From positions 1,178,001 through 1,242,000 of the forward strand of contig JAPVLO010000162.1 in assembly GCA_027257055.1 (NCBI GenBank): 64,000 bases of DNA. The letters run 5' to 3'. How positions within the stretch are numbered: position 1 is the stretch's first letter; the number at the start of each line of letters is the position of its first letter. Origin of the DNA: Cephalopachus bancanus (Eukaryota; Chordata; Mammalia; Primates; Tarsiidae). Shown here piece by piece: positions 1-9,209 of this stretch. The position numbers and the translations under genes are program-made. The notes beneath the pieces were generated by a model. It ran no database searches and had not been told where the DNA came from. It saw nothing but the letters and a program-made list of their open reading frames with translations.

Positions 1-690
1 TTAGGAGGTGGGCCTTTGGGAGGTGATGGGTCCATGAGGGTTTTGCCCTCGGGGATTAGTGCCCTTGTAACAGGGACCTCGGAGAGCTAGCTCGCCCCTT
101 CTACTATGTGAGGACACAGCAGGAAGGTGCCATTGATGAAGCAGAGAGCAAATCCATCCCAGACGCTGAATCTGCCAGCACCTTGATCTTGGATTTCCCA
201 GCTCCAGAACTACATACATTTCTGTTGTTTATAAGACACCCAGCCGGGCTCGGTGGCTCAGCCTGTAATCCCGCACCTTTGGGAGGCTGAGGTGAGTGGA
301 TTGCCTGAGCCCGTGGGTTCGAGACCCACCTGGGCAACTTGACCCGACCTCATCTCTACAATAAATCAAAAAATTAGCCGGGCGTGGTAGTACTTGCCTG
401 TAGTTCCAGCTACTTGGAAGGCTGAGGCGGAAGGATTGCCGGAACCCAGCAGGTCGAGGCTGTGGTGGCCGGGAGCGGCCACTGCACTCCAGTCTGGGTG
501 ACAGAGTGAGACTCCAACTCAAAGAAAAAAAAAAGACACCCAGTTTGTGGAATTTTTTATTATAGCAGCCGGAACAGACTAAGATAAGTACTAACTTAAT
601 TACATTTGTAAAGACCCTGTTTGCACATGAGGTCACATTTGGAGGTCTTGGGGGTTTGGACTTGGACATGCCTTTGGCGGGGTGGGGTGG
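1..690 (+). mobile_element. ERVL-MaLR type LTR relic, split by an Alu
   Basis: The stretch 1-232 continues at 543-690 after an Alu is removed. It has phrases typical of mammalian MaLR LTRs: ATGTGAGGACACAGC at about 109, the run ending in CCAGCTCCAGAACT, and TTTCTGTTGTTTATAAG just before the Alu. The Alu is flanked by an 11-bp target-site duplication (AAGACACCCAG at 233-243 and 533-543), so the two LTR pieces were once contiguous. It is a non-coding fossil of an endogenous retroviral LTR; no internal viral gene is present. The exact subfamily (MLT1/MST-like) is uncertain, and the 3' part (600-690) may be a second LTR fragment. Confidence 0.6.
243..532 (+). mobile_element. Lineage-specific Alu (GGCC-hairpin sub-group)
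   Basis: Full dimeric 7SL-derived SINE with A-rich tail, inserted in the MaLR LTR with an 11-bp target-site duplication. It has the marker TGGCTCAGCCTG in place of TGGCTCACGCCTG, the middle CTCTACAATAAATC, and the tail junction ACTCCAACTCAAAG. The right arm has the perfect inverted repeat GTGGCCGGGAGCGGCCAC at 465-482. Moderate CpG decay suggests a lineage-specific but not very recent insertion. Confidence 0.9.
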
Positions 691-1127
691 GGACCCTATT
701 GGATCGGGCACTTGTGAGATGCTTCTGAGTTTTCACCCCTCACTGAAGTGTGACAGGTCACAGGCACAGGGCACAGCCTCCGCTCGGGCTGCTCACTTAC
801 CTTCCCCTCCTGGTGCAGGCGAGCAGCGCGGCCATGCCTGAGCCCTGAGCACAGAGCCGAGAGTCACATCAAGCCCTCTCCTTCCCCCCAGAAAAGCTGG
901 AAACTAGGAGGGAGCAGGAGAGGGTGAACCCAGGGAATCAGAGCCCGGTGGAATGTGCACAGCCAGGCAGGGGGGGGAAGCAGAGGGGAGGGGGGGCGCC
1001 AGGCCTGGCCTCCCAGGTGCGCCGCCAGACCTGCTGATACTGGGGGCACCACCGGCCAGGGCAGCTCCTGGCAAACTCACAGGCTGCCCTCAGCTCCCCT
1101 GACCCGGCATCCCACACCCCGTGAGCA

Positions 1128-1240
1128 GCTCCCTCCTCTCTCCCTCTCTCTGTTTCTGTCTCCTTTCTGTCTCTGTCTCATCTCTGTTTCTGTTTTTGTC
1201 TCTCTCTCTCTCTCCCTCCCCCTCCTCCCTCCCTCCTACC
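1128..1240. repeat. Pyrimidine-rich (TC)n tract
   Basis: About 110 bp almost purely of C and T on the plus strand, built from CTCTCT, CTGTCT and CCTCCC blocks. It is a simple-sequence/mirror-like polypyrimidine tract with no coding meaning. Confidence 0.85.
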
Positions 1241-1857
1241 ATCAAAATGCACCATTCCCTCAGGACTTCTTTTCTCAGCTTTTCAGGTGATAGGAGCTAA
1301 TCTTACAAACGAATTTAAACCAACTTGAGAGTTAATGACTGAAACTGTTAATGATCATGATTGTTAACAGCAAACTGGACTGGGGGTGCCTGGTTTGCAT
1401 TTTTGTGCAGAAGAGGCTTTCCATGGTGGCTTGTCAGTCCTGCGATGGCAGCGAGTGTGACAAGGGGCTCTGTCAGAGCTCTGGACACCTCACGTGTCAC
1501 TGCTGGCTTTTGCAAAGCAGCCGAGCGGCCCCCTGCCCTGCACTTGTGGGGCCAGACACCTTGCAGCCTCCCCCTGGGAACGGGTCTCGGTGGGCCAGCA
1601 TCTCAGGTCCAGCCAAGCCACATCAGCATGCCTCAGGATCTGTTTCTGTTTCCTCTGGTTTTCAAGATGAAACAACCAGTAACACACCTGCCCAAGGTCA
1701 CACACGGTAAAGCTGCTTTGATTCTTGCCTGGGTGTTCTGTCTAGGCTCTTTTTATTTAGGGGGTTGTTTATCCCCTTTCAATGCCATGCCCCTCCTCTC
1801 CCTCCCATCTCAAAAGCCGGCTCTCCTAAGTGTTTTGGTTTGTAAGAGTGCTTACAA

Positions 1858-1922
1858 AATTGTGTGTGTATGTGCGCGTGCGTGCGTGCGTGTTTGTGAG
1901 GCTGTGTGTGTGTGCGTGCATT
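1858..1922. repeat. (TG)n/(GCGT)n microsatellite
   Basis: Interrupted alternating purine-pyrimidine run: TGTGTGTGTATGTGCGCG, then GTGCGTGCGTGCG, then a second TG block. Such runs are variable and can adopt Z-DNA. Confidence 0.85.
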
Positions 1923-2014
1923 TTTAATCTATTTGGGTGGTCGGGGGGTAAGAGTCTCATTCTCTTCCTCTTTCTATCAGCACTGCCTTATTGAGAGATT
2001 GGTTGACTGATTAT

Positions 2015-2133
2015 TCTAGAAATGGGGTCCCACTTGTTGCCCAGACTCCTCTCAAACTCCTGGGCCCCAGGGATCCTCCTGCCTTGGCCTCCCAGAGTGC
2101 TGGGATGATAGGTGTGAGCCACCACACCTGGTT
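2015..2133 (-). mobile_element. Old monomeric Alu (FLAM-like)
   Basis: Antisense left monomer: GTTGCCCAGACT, CTTGGCCTCCCAGAGTGCTG and GTGAGCCACCACACCTGG are the complement of the Alu 5' half. There is no right monomer. It is heavily diverged and so predates the lineage-specific Alus. Confidence 0.75.
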
Positions 2134-2634
2134 CCAGCCCTGCTTTTAACTCTTCCATGTCCACGTCTATGTGAATCATGGTTTCCTTCCTGCCACAGAA
2201 CACACTTTGCATCTCTCACATCCAGTCTTCCAGGGATGGGCTTTCCACCTCTGCCCCCTGGAGGAATATTGCCACCTGTCCCCTTAGGAGAGTGTGTGAG
2301 GATTTTGAGGGGTGCATGCCCAAGGAGAAACACTGGACCTCAGGTGGGCGTGACCTGAATTTGCCTCAGGACTGCCATCTCACCCGCCAGCTCGGCCACT
2401 CTGGTCTACACTGCCCTGCGGAATTCCTTTCCACCATATCCTACAGGCTTTGAAACAGCATGGTGTCATGTAAGACAGTCAAGGCTGACACTCAGTATAA
2501 GTCTGATGAGCCAAAAATGAGAAGAGAAAGCCTACAAAGATACAGAAAAATAACATAGATATAGAAGTCCTAGCCGTTGGTGTGCTGCTCCATTTCTGCC
2601 AAGTGACCAGATTGTCCAGTAATTCCAGCCTGGA

Positions 2635-3186
2635 GCCAGGTACGGTGGCTCATGCCTGGCATTTCAGCACTTTGGGAGGCAGAGGCAAGAGGATTGCCTG
2701 AGTCCAGGGGTTCGAGACCAGCCTGAGCAACTTGGCAAGACTTCATCTCTACAATAAATTTAAAAATTAGCTGGACATGATGGCACGCCCCAGTAGTCCC
2801 AGCTACTCAGAAGTCTGAGGCAGAAGGATCACCTGAGTCCAGCAGGTGGAGGCTGCCACTGCATTCTAGCCTGGGCGACAGAGTGAGGCTCTGATTAAAA
2901 AAACAAACAAACTGAGCCCGCGGGTTCGAGACCCGCCTGGGCAACTTGGCAAGAATTCATCTCTACAGTAAATCAAAAACTCAGCCGGGTGTGGTAGCGC
3001 ATGCCTGTAATTCCGGCTGCTTGGAAGGCTGAGGCGGAAGGATCGCCGGAGCCCAGCAGGTCGAGGCTGCGGTGGCCGGGAGCGGCCACTGCACTCCCGT
3101 CTGGGCGACAGAGTGAGACTCTGACTGAAACAAACAAACAAACAAACAAACAAACAAACAAAACCCAACAAAACAAAACAAAACAA
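2635..3186 (+). mobile_element. Composite Alu: full dimer plus truncated second unit in one target-site duplication
   Basis: 2635-2911 is a complete dimeric Alu of an older grade with a CAAACAAAC tail. 2912-3128 is a second, CpG-rich Alu that starts abruptly in the left monomer (CTGAGCCCGCGGGTTCGAG) and runs through a full right monomer. Its tail, (CAAA)n then (CAAAA)n, extends to 3186. A single duplication, AATTCCAGCCTGG at 2621-2633 and AATTCCAGCGTGG at 3187-3199, flanks the whole composite. The second unit has the intact T-arm sequence at 2920-2936 and the GGCC hairpin at 3072-3089. Confidence 0.85.
3129..3186 (+). repeat. (CAAA)n/(CAAAA)n microsatellite in Alu tail
   Basis: At least seven CAAA units followed by AAAACCCAAC and several CAAAA units form the tail of the composite Alu. 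It is probably length-polymorphic. Confidence 0.9.
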
Positions 3187-3189
3187 AAT

Positions 3190-3590
3190 TCCAGCGTGGG
3201 CCTGTGCTGGCAAACTCCTGTGTGTACCTCAGATCTGCCCCTCACCTTGCTCCCGGCCTGCAGGCGGGTCTGTCTGGACTTCCCGTGGGTGACAGCCATG
3301 GGGGGCCCTGGCGGGGGGATGAGAGGGCAGGGCAGGAGGAGGGCGGGGCCTTTCCTCCAGGTCCTTCCTCCCAGTGAAACACGTCCCCTCCCTCAGGCCG
3401 TCTTTCCTCAACTTTTTCGCTGGCCACATCAGCTTTCCAGGCGGCAGCAAGCCAGGCCACCTGCCTGGTGGCCTTCACACAGCTCCTCTCCCCTGTCCCT
3501 CCAGACCTGGGATGGTGCCGGCTTCTCTCTCACTAGCCCTGGGGTCGTACACCATCTCTTGTTGGTGTCCCTAAACTCTGCCCATACGCC
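3190..3590. other. Unique intergenic sequence
   Basis: GC-rich single-copy sequence without a recognisable gene, RNA or repeat. Confidence 0.4.
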
Positions 3591-3604
3591 TTTGTGCAGA
3601 TTTT

Positions 3605-3732
3605 GCTGTTGTTGTTGAGATGGGGGTCTCACTATGTTGCCCAGGCTGGTCTCAAACTCCTGGGCTCAAGCAACCCTCTTGCGTCGGCCTCCCAGAGTGC
3701 TGGGATTACAGGCATGGGCCACTGTGCCTGGC
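3605..3732 (-). mobile_element. Monomeric Alu (FLAM-like) with target-site duplication
   Basis: Antisense single left monomer ending GGGCCACTGTGCCTGGC, with a degenerate (GTT)n tail. It is flanked by TGTGCAGATTTT (3593-3604) and TGTGCAGGTTTT (3736-3747), an almost perfect target-site duplication. That supports insertion as a monomer rather than truncation of a dimer. Confidence 0.8.
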
Positions 3733-3808
3733 TGTTGTGCAGGTTTTTTTATTGAGTGGAATGTGCCACCTGTTTCCTGCTGGAACCCCGACAGTGTCTG
3801 ATATTTTA

Positions 3809-4102
3809 ATTTCTTTTTTTTTTTTTAAGTTGGAGTCTCTGTCGTCCAGACCGGAGTGCAGCGGCACACTCTCGGCCACCACAGCCTCAACCTGCTGGGC
3901 TCTGGTGATCCTCCCGCCTCAGCCTTCACAAGTAGCCGGAACCAAACCTGGCTACCAAACCTGGCTAATTTTTTTTGCTTTACTATAGAGATGAGGTCTT
4001 GCCAAGTTGCCTGGGCGGGTCCCGAACCCGTGGGCTCAGGCAATCCACTCGCCTCGGCCTCCCAAAGTGCTGGGATTACAGGCTGAGCTGCCGAGCTTGG
4101 CC
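3809..4102 (-). mobile_element. Lineage-specific Alu
   Basis: Antisense dimer between perfect 14-bp duplications TGTCTGATATTTTA (3795-3808 and 4104-4117). It carries CAGGCTGAGC at its 5' end (the A-box deletion) and a decayed T-arm (GGGCGGGTCCCGAACCCG). An internal 14-bp tandem duplication (ACCAAACCTGGCTA twice, about 3942-3969) is specific to this copy. Confidence 0.9.
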
Positions 4103-4119
4103 ATGTCTGATATTTTATA

Positions 4120-4730
4120 GGAATAGATCAAATGATGGGCCAGGCTAGATGATATTTAAGGACACTTTTGACACTAACGTTCTGTGTTTGGGGACAGCTG
4201 TCATGTCCTCCAATAAGCTTGCCTCAGTACCCCAATTGGGAACATCACCTGGGCTGAGGCCTTCAGGACACGCTTATCTTCATACCTTCAACTGTCTCCC
4301 TCATCCCTCTCCTCTGTGGTGGTTTCAGGTCAGTGCCACAGGCTGCCCGTCAACCCTCCCCCCAGACTCCTCTGTAGCCCTCCAGCTCCCTGGTTTTACC
4401 TCTGCCACAGCTTCCAGCCGCCTGCTTGCACCCCGACTGTCACAAGATTGCGTGCTCTCGAAGGTGGGCAGGGAGTCCAGCCTCCCAGCACGGTGTCTCG
4501 CCTGTCATAGACCTTGGTGCTTGTCAAGGTCTTGGCCTGGTGGTGCTTTCTCTGGGCCCTCCTGGATCCTCCCTGGCCCCATGGAGACTGTGGCCAGCGT
4601 GTGCCTTGGCCCTTCCACCCTCCTGACCTGATCCATGGCCTGTTCCCACCTCTGAGAAGGAGCCAGTGACAGAAGCTAGAAGTCGAGGTTGGTGGATGAG
4701 GGGTGGGGAGGGGCAGGGGGCTGACACTTT
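4120..4730. other. Unique intergenic sequence
   Basis: Single-copy C/T-rich sequence; no gene, RNA or repeat recognised. Confidence 0.4.
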
Positions 4731-4734
4731 AATC

Positions 4735-5110
4735 GCATAATTATTTCCTCAGCAGCGATGGTGTTGGGGATGTGAGGCCTGCTGCCTTCAGGATGAATGG
4801 TGTGAAGATGGGTGAGCTATATTTTCCCAGATAAAAGCACCGATTGCCTATAAACTCTGATTCTGCCTGATGTAAAAGCCATTTTATTGCACATCCAGAA
4901 ATTACAACCCGTATAAAAGCACATTATTGTGATGTAAAAATAGATTTTTATATAATTTTTTCATGCCGCCACCTTGTAATTCCTCATTTCCAAGCACCCT
5001 GAGATTGCACGGAGGTTTATTTTTCTCTTTTAATTGTTTGCCATGGCATGCCAATTTATGGTGAGATATTCTCCTTGAGATCTGAGAGAGGCCGGAGCAT
5101 AAATCTCAGC
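4735..5110. promoter_or_regulatory. AT-rich island, candidate conserved non-coding element
   Basis: AT-rich block inside GC-rich flank, with no match to a repeat family that I recognise. It holds clustered homeodomain-like cores (ATAATTATT, TGTAATTCC, TTTTAATTGT), TATA/MEF2-like AT runs (TTTTTATATAATTTTTTC) and a palindromic GCCATGGCATGCC. Base composition and freedom from transposons are what one sees in conserved enhancers. Conservation itself cannot be seen from one sequence. Confidence 0.35.
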
Positions 5111-5935
5111 CATCACCGCGTGGCAGGCAGGGTTCTGGGGCACCCAAATGCCACCAACCAACGTCAGGTTCCGTGTGACACCACAGTTCGGGGTGGAGAG
5201 GTTGTGGTTTCCCACTGACCTAAAGCCCCCCAGGATGGGCTCCCTCTGCTCCCACCGGACCCGAGGGAGGGTACAGCATATCCCACCTCTGGCCCCCACC
5301 TGTCTGATGCAGCCATGGGACAGCTGGGCTCTGGGCTGTGCTTAAGCCTCCCCGCCTGTTCCATCTGGCTCGTGGGGCTGTCCCTGGCCTCCATCCATCA
5401 CTGCAGGGGGATCCACCACCCCCATGAAGCCTCCCTCTCGGAACTTTGACCTTTCCCTCATGCGTGTCTTTGCCGGGCTCCCTTCCAGGTGGACAGCCTC
5501 GAAGCCCTCACTCTGGGAGAGATGAATGAATTTCTTCCCCTGTGGAAAGCCCTGCCCCTTGGGGACCGCCCAGCCAGGCTGCCCCCCCGCTGCAAAGAGG
5601 AACCCCCACTCCCTTCCAGAGACTCTGTCCTCACTTACCAGGAATAGGGAGGTCACTTTCCTGTCCTTATGGCTTTGCAGTAGGGCCAAACGCCAGTGGC
5701 TTCTCTCCACCCCCACCCCAGGGGACCCCAGACAGCCATTGCCTCCTGGCGCCTGGGGCTTCCTTGAGTCCCAAGTCTGCACTGGACCCGCTGGAGTGCC
5801 TCTGACTGCCATCCAAAAGCCACTGGACAGTGTCCTGGTCAGCCCGTGGGGGCACAGATGACTGGTGCCTGGGTGTCCCTCCTCCACGGGCAATGCTGGG
5901 TAGGGCGGGTGAAGACCGAATAAAGGAACGAATGT
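5110..5935. other. Unique intergenic sequence
   Basis: Single-copy GC-rich sequence. Overlapping frames on both strands have no recognisable domain and are treated as chance frames. Confidence 0.4.
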
Positions 5936-5991
5936 TCAGATCAGTGACTCCAAACTTTAACTGCAAAAGAATCACCATTTCTGCTTTATTG

Positions 5992-6290
5992 TCTCTCTTT
6001 TCTTTTTGGTCAAGGTCTCTGTCCCTAAGGCTGGAGTGCAGTGGCACACTCACAGCTCACTGCAGTTTCGGTCTGCTGGGCTCAGGTGATCCTTCCGTCT
6101 CAACCTCCCAAGCAGCTGGAACTACAGGTGTGCACCACCATGCCAGGCTAATTTTTTGTTGTTGTTGTTGTTGAGACGAGGTCTTGCTATGTTATCCATG
6201 GTGGTTTAGAACCCCTGGACGCAAGCAATCCTACCTCGGCCTCCCGAAGTGCTGGGATTACAGGCATGAGTCACTGCATCCACCACCAGG
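5992..6290 (-). mobile_element. Older dimeric Alu (AluJ-like)
   Basis: Antisense dimer with a diverged sequence (GTTATCCATGGTGGTTTAGA in place of the usual CCCAGGCTGG region). A (GTT)5 run in the central A-rich linker lies at about 6158-6173. It is inserted in the MER5A. Confidence 0.8.
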
Positions 6291-6300
6291 CAGGGAATTT

Positions 6301-6600
6301 GCTTTTTTTTTTTCCCCGAGTTGGAGTCTCATTCTGTCGTCCAGACTCGAACTGTCGCCCCGAGTTGGAGTCTCACTCTGTCGCCTCGACCTGCTGGGTT
6401 CCGGCGATCCTTCCGCCTCAGCCTTCCAAGTAGCTGGAACTACAGGCACGCGCTACCACGCCCGGCTGGTTTTTGATTTATTGTAGAGATGAGGTCTCGC
6501 CAAGTTGCCCAGGTGGGTCTCGAACCCGCGGGCTCAGGCAATCCACTCACCTCGGCCTCCCAAGGCGCGGGATTACAGGCTGAGCCACCGAGCCCGGGCG
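6301..6600 (-). mobile_element. Lineage-specific Alu with internal rearrangement
   Basis: CpG-rich antisense Alu flanked by GGGAATTTGCTTTT / GGGAATTGCATTTT. The near-3' segment GAGTTGGAGTCTCATTCTGT is present twice (about 6319-6340 and 6363-6384), while the normal right-arm segment between it and CCTCGACCTGCTGGG is lost. The left arm keeps the A-box deletion (CAGGCTGAGCCACCGAGCC) and a nearly intact T-arm at 6513-6529. Confidence 0.9.
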
Positions 6601-6639
6601 GGAATTGCATTTTTAACAAATTCCCAGGTGCTGCTGCTC

Positions 6640-7480
6640 TGCTGTTGATCCGGGAACCCTAGTTTGAGAACCGCTGGCGCAGGTTGCGTCTGTTACCCTG
6701 ACGACCGGCGGATTCGTGAGAGTCGGGTGCCGGCAGACCAGCGGAAGTTGGAGAGCAATCCGGTGACCGCAGTGCGGCTTCTGGGACCCGGGCGGGGAGA
6801 GTAAGAACAGGCCGGGGGAGTCCCCAGGGCCCCGGGGGAGGAGCTGGTGGAGGAGGCTGACCCGGGAGTCGCACCTGGCGGGCCGGAAGCGGCGGGCCTC
6901 CCCGGAGCTGGGCGTCCGGGTCTCCGCGACCGGCGGCGGCGTCTGGGCTCGTGGGGCCCCCGCGGCTCGGAGCGGCCGGGGCGGGAGCGGCCCCGCGCGG
7001 CAGGAGCGGGCGCCACATTCCGCGGCCTGGCGAGGGGGGTCGGGCCTGGCGGCGAGGGACCCGCCTCCGGGGCGCCCCCGGCTGGGGCCCGAGGCCGCTT
7101 CCCGGGCCGCGCCACCGCCCGACCCGAGGTGGTGCCCCAGCGTCCGAGAGCCGCGAAGGGTCCAGGCCGGTGGGGTCCCAGCGCACCCCCGACGCCCCAC
7201 GGGGCGCGCACGCTGCCCGGGAGCCGCGATCGCCCCGCTGCGCCCTGCGGCCGCGGCTCGGAGGCCCCCTGCGCCCCGAGCGTTCGGCAGCGCGGCTCCA
7301 ATTCCGGGGCGTGTGCACTCAGGGGGGGCCCTCCCTGCCCCGCGGGGGCTGGGACGGCAGGGGCAGGGGGACAGCGGGGGAGGAGAGGGGAGGGGAGGGG
7401 GGGAGGATGGCCCTTGGCGAGGGTGCCTGGAGCCAGACCCCGGGTGCCGACCCCCGGTGCCGACCCCGGCCCTGCAGCTG
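6640..7480. promoter_or_regulatory. CpG island, candidate promoter downstream of SND1
   Basis: Very GC-rich block dense in undecayed CpG, for example at 6890-7300 (CGCGGCTCGGAGCGGCC, CCGCGCGGCAGGAGCGG) with GGGCGG-type Sp1 sites. Flanking DNA is CpG-poor, and retention of CpG implies an unmethylated germline state, typical of a promoter. It lies about 12 kb beyond the SND1 poly(A) site, and I recognise no protein gene next to it. It may serve a long non-coding transcript or an alternative first exon. The long open frames through it (317 codons plus, 295 codons minus) are an expected by-product of GC-rich DNA. Confidence 0.6.
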
Positions 7481-7600
7481 AGTCCTGCCACCTTGGCCAA
7501 GCCGCTTCCGCCTCTCAGTTCTCAGTTTCCTCATCCGGAAGATGGGGATGGGGCGATGATGTCCGGTTCCGAGGCTCTGCGAATCCAGGCTGTGGAAGGC
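7478..7600 (+). mobile_element. MIR fragment at CpG island edge
   Basis: CCACCTTGGCCAAGCCGC then CTCAGTTTCCTCATCCGGAA matches the core of the MIR SINE (CCTTGGGCAAGTC ... CTCAGTTTCCTCATCTGTAA). Several TpG/CpA positions appear as CpG. Confidence 0.55.
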
Positions 7601-8270
7601 ACAGAGAAGCCCCGGCACAAACCATTCGGTGGTCCCTCAGCTCTGCTCGCAACCTGGCGGCCAATGTCCCTGGAGAGCAGCCACTCGGGACCTCCCTGCT
7701 CGGCTGCCCACCCCGACACGCGGGGCACGGCGGCCAGCGCTCTGCTCCATCCCGCTGTTCGCCTGGTCTCGTCTCCCTGCGGCCTCGCCCTGGCCCCTAG
7801 GGGGCGCGGTCTCGGAGCAGGGGCGTGGTTGCAGGGACCGGAGTCCCATCTCAGCCTGCGACCTTGGACCAGGGTACGACCCTGGACCACAGCAAGTTGG
7901 CGGTGGGCTGCGGGCGTGTGACATGCGGCACACGGCACGGCTCCACGGAAAAGGCCACTGGTAATGGAGGCCTGGCCAGCCCTAAACTTCACCAGGCCCT
8001 GCCCAGGGTCTTGCCGTGCAGCGAAGGGATCTAGTATTTTCCAGAAAGAACTAGGGAAGCATCGACCGGGAGCCATATAAGACTTAAGGATGGCTCTTTT
8101 CCGACAAGCAAAGTCTGACCATGGGTTCCCAGACGCCCTGTTAGATCAAACCTTGCCTGGGCCTGTGGGGAGGAGAGGAGGTTTCCAAGCCTGGGGTTTG
8201 AACCTCCTTTCTCCTCCTGTCTCCAGGCCTGGCTCCATGCAATACCCTCTGCCTGGATTGAACTGTGCTT
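7600..8270. other. Unique intergenic sequence, CpG island shore
   Basis: Single-copy, moderately CpG-containing sequence; no gene or RNA recognised. Confidence 0.4.
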
Positions 8271-8275
8271 AAGTC

Positions 8276-8432
8276 ATTCCTTCATTCATAAATCATTTAT
8301 TGAACACTTGCTACTGAGAGACAGCATGCCTGTCTCCCGGAGAGTATCTGTAAAATGGGGGCACAAGGTCCTTCCCTCGTAGCTACCTGTAAAGTGCTCA
8401 GCCCCTTGCGAGGCACATCTGTCTTTAAAGGC
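8276..8432 (+). mobile_element. L2-end/MIR relic
   Basis: TTCATTCATAAATCATTTATTGAACACTTGC resembles an L2 LINE 3' end. It is followed by GTATCTGTAAAATGGGGGCA ... CCTGTAAAGTGCTCAG, which is MIR 3' sequence. Both are short and diverged. Confidence 0.45.
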
Positions 8433-8756
8433 ACTGACATCATGATCACATGGAAGCCTGCAGTCTAGACAGCTTACACTCGGGAGTGTAGCCCCACAAG
8501 CACTCTGTGCTGTCCCTGGCACGCCGAAGGCAGAGAGTCTTAACCAGCCCCAGCTCCTGCCCCTAGGCTGGGCGACCATGCAGAGCGCTTTCTCCCCAGC
8601 CTCCATACTCAGGTATTGGCCAGACCCCCCCAGGTGCCCTCTGAGGGGGCCAGGTGGGCTTCTGGACCTACCTACCTTCTGCTGGTAGCCTCTGGCCAGA
8701 AAGGGGGGGGGGTAGCTCCTCACGGGGTGGTCCTGATGCCCCAAGCGCCTCCTGGG

Positions 8757-8866
8757 AGCTGGTAAGAAATGCAGATTCTTGGCCTTGCCCCTGACTTCCT
8801 GAAGCAGGCTTGCTGCGTTTGAACAAGATCCCCAGATGATTCATGTCAAAGTATGAGAAGCCCGGC
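8757..8866 (+). mobile_element. MER5A-like hAT relic
   Basis: GGGAGCTGGTAAGAAATGCAG and the ATTCTTGGCCTTGCCCC block match the middle of MER5A. The remainder is degraded. Confidence 0.5.
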
Positions 8867-8917
8867 TCCTGATCTGCTGACCTGGCAGGCCTGTCCCTGC
8901 CTGAGGAAAATGGAAGG

Positions 8918-9191
8918 CATGCCAGGCTCGGTGGGTCAACCTGTAATCCCTCTGAGACCAGCCTGGGCAACTTCGCAAGACCTCATCTCTATAATAAAAT
9001 AAAAAATAGCTGGGCGTGGTAGCGTGCGTCTATAGTTCCAGCTACTCAGAAGGCTGAGACGGAAGGATCACCAGAGCCCAGCAGGTCGACACTTGGGTGG
9101 CTGTGAGCGTGCGTGCCACTGCACTCCAGACTGGGCAAAGGAGTGAGACTCCAACTCAATAAATAAATAAATAAATAAATAAATAAAAAAT
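8918..9191 (+). mobile_element. Lineage-related Alu with left-arm deletion and (ATAA)n tail
   Basis: Dimeric Alu flanked by perfect 11-bp duplications AAAATGGAAGG (8907-8917 and 9192-9202). About 45 bases of the left monomer, between CCTGTAATCCC and GAGACCAGCC, are missing. The tail is a microsatellite of AATA units (about 9157-9190). Confidence 0.85.
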
Positions 9192-9209
9192 AAAATGGAA
9201 GGTAGGTCT

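Larger units (their letters stand above)
690..2010. other. Unique intergenic sequence, no gene seen
   Basis: No conserved-looking reading frame or RNA gene is recognisable. Only two low-complexity tracts stand out (listed separately). The reading frames here lack codon structure and read through pyrimidine-rich repeats. Confidence 0.5.
5939..6676 (+). mobile_element. MER5A (hAT-Charlie) transposon split by two Alus
   Basis: 5939-5987 (CAGTGACTCCAAACTTTAA ... AAGAATCACC) and 6601-6676 (TTAACAAATTCCCAGGTGCT ... TTTGAGAACCGCTG) are the two ends of one MER5A-like element of the non-autonomous hAT class. The intervening 610 bp are two antisense Alus of different age. The centre of the MER5A is missing. 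Confidence 0.75.

Noticed and set aside
1..690. An endogenous retrovirus with coding capacity
   Set aside because: Only LTR sequence is present; no gag, pol or env similarity was seen.
6613..7800. Open frames of 295 codons (minus) and 317 codons (plus), with further overlapping frames, through the CpG island
   Set aside because: They overlap on both strands, consist of Arg/Gly/Pro/Ala, show no domain and are expected where stop codons are rare in GC-rich DNA.
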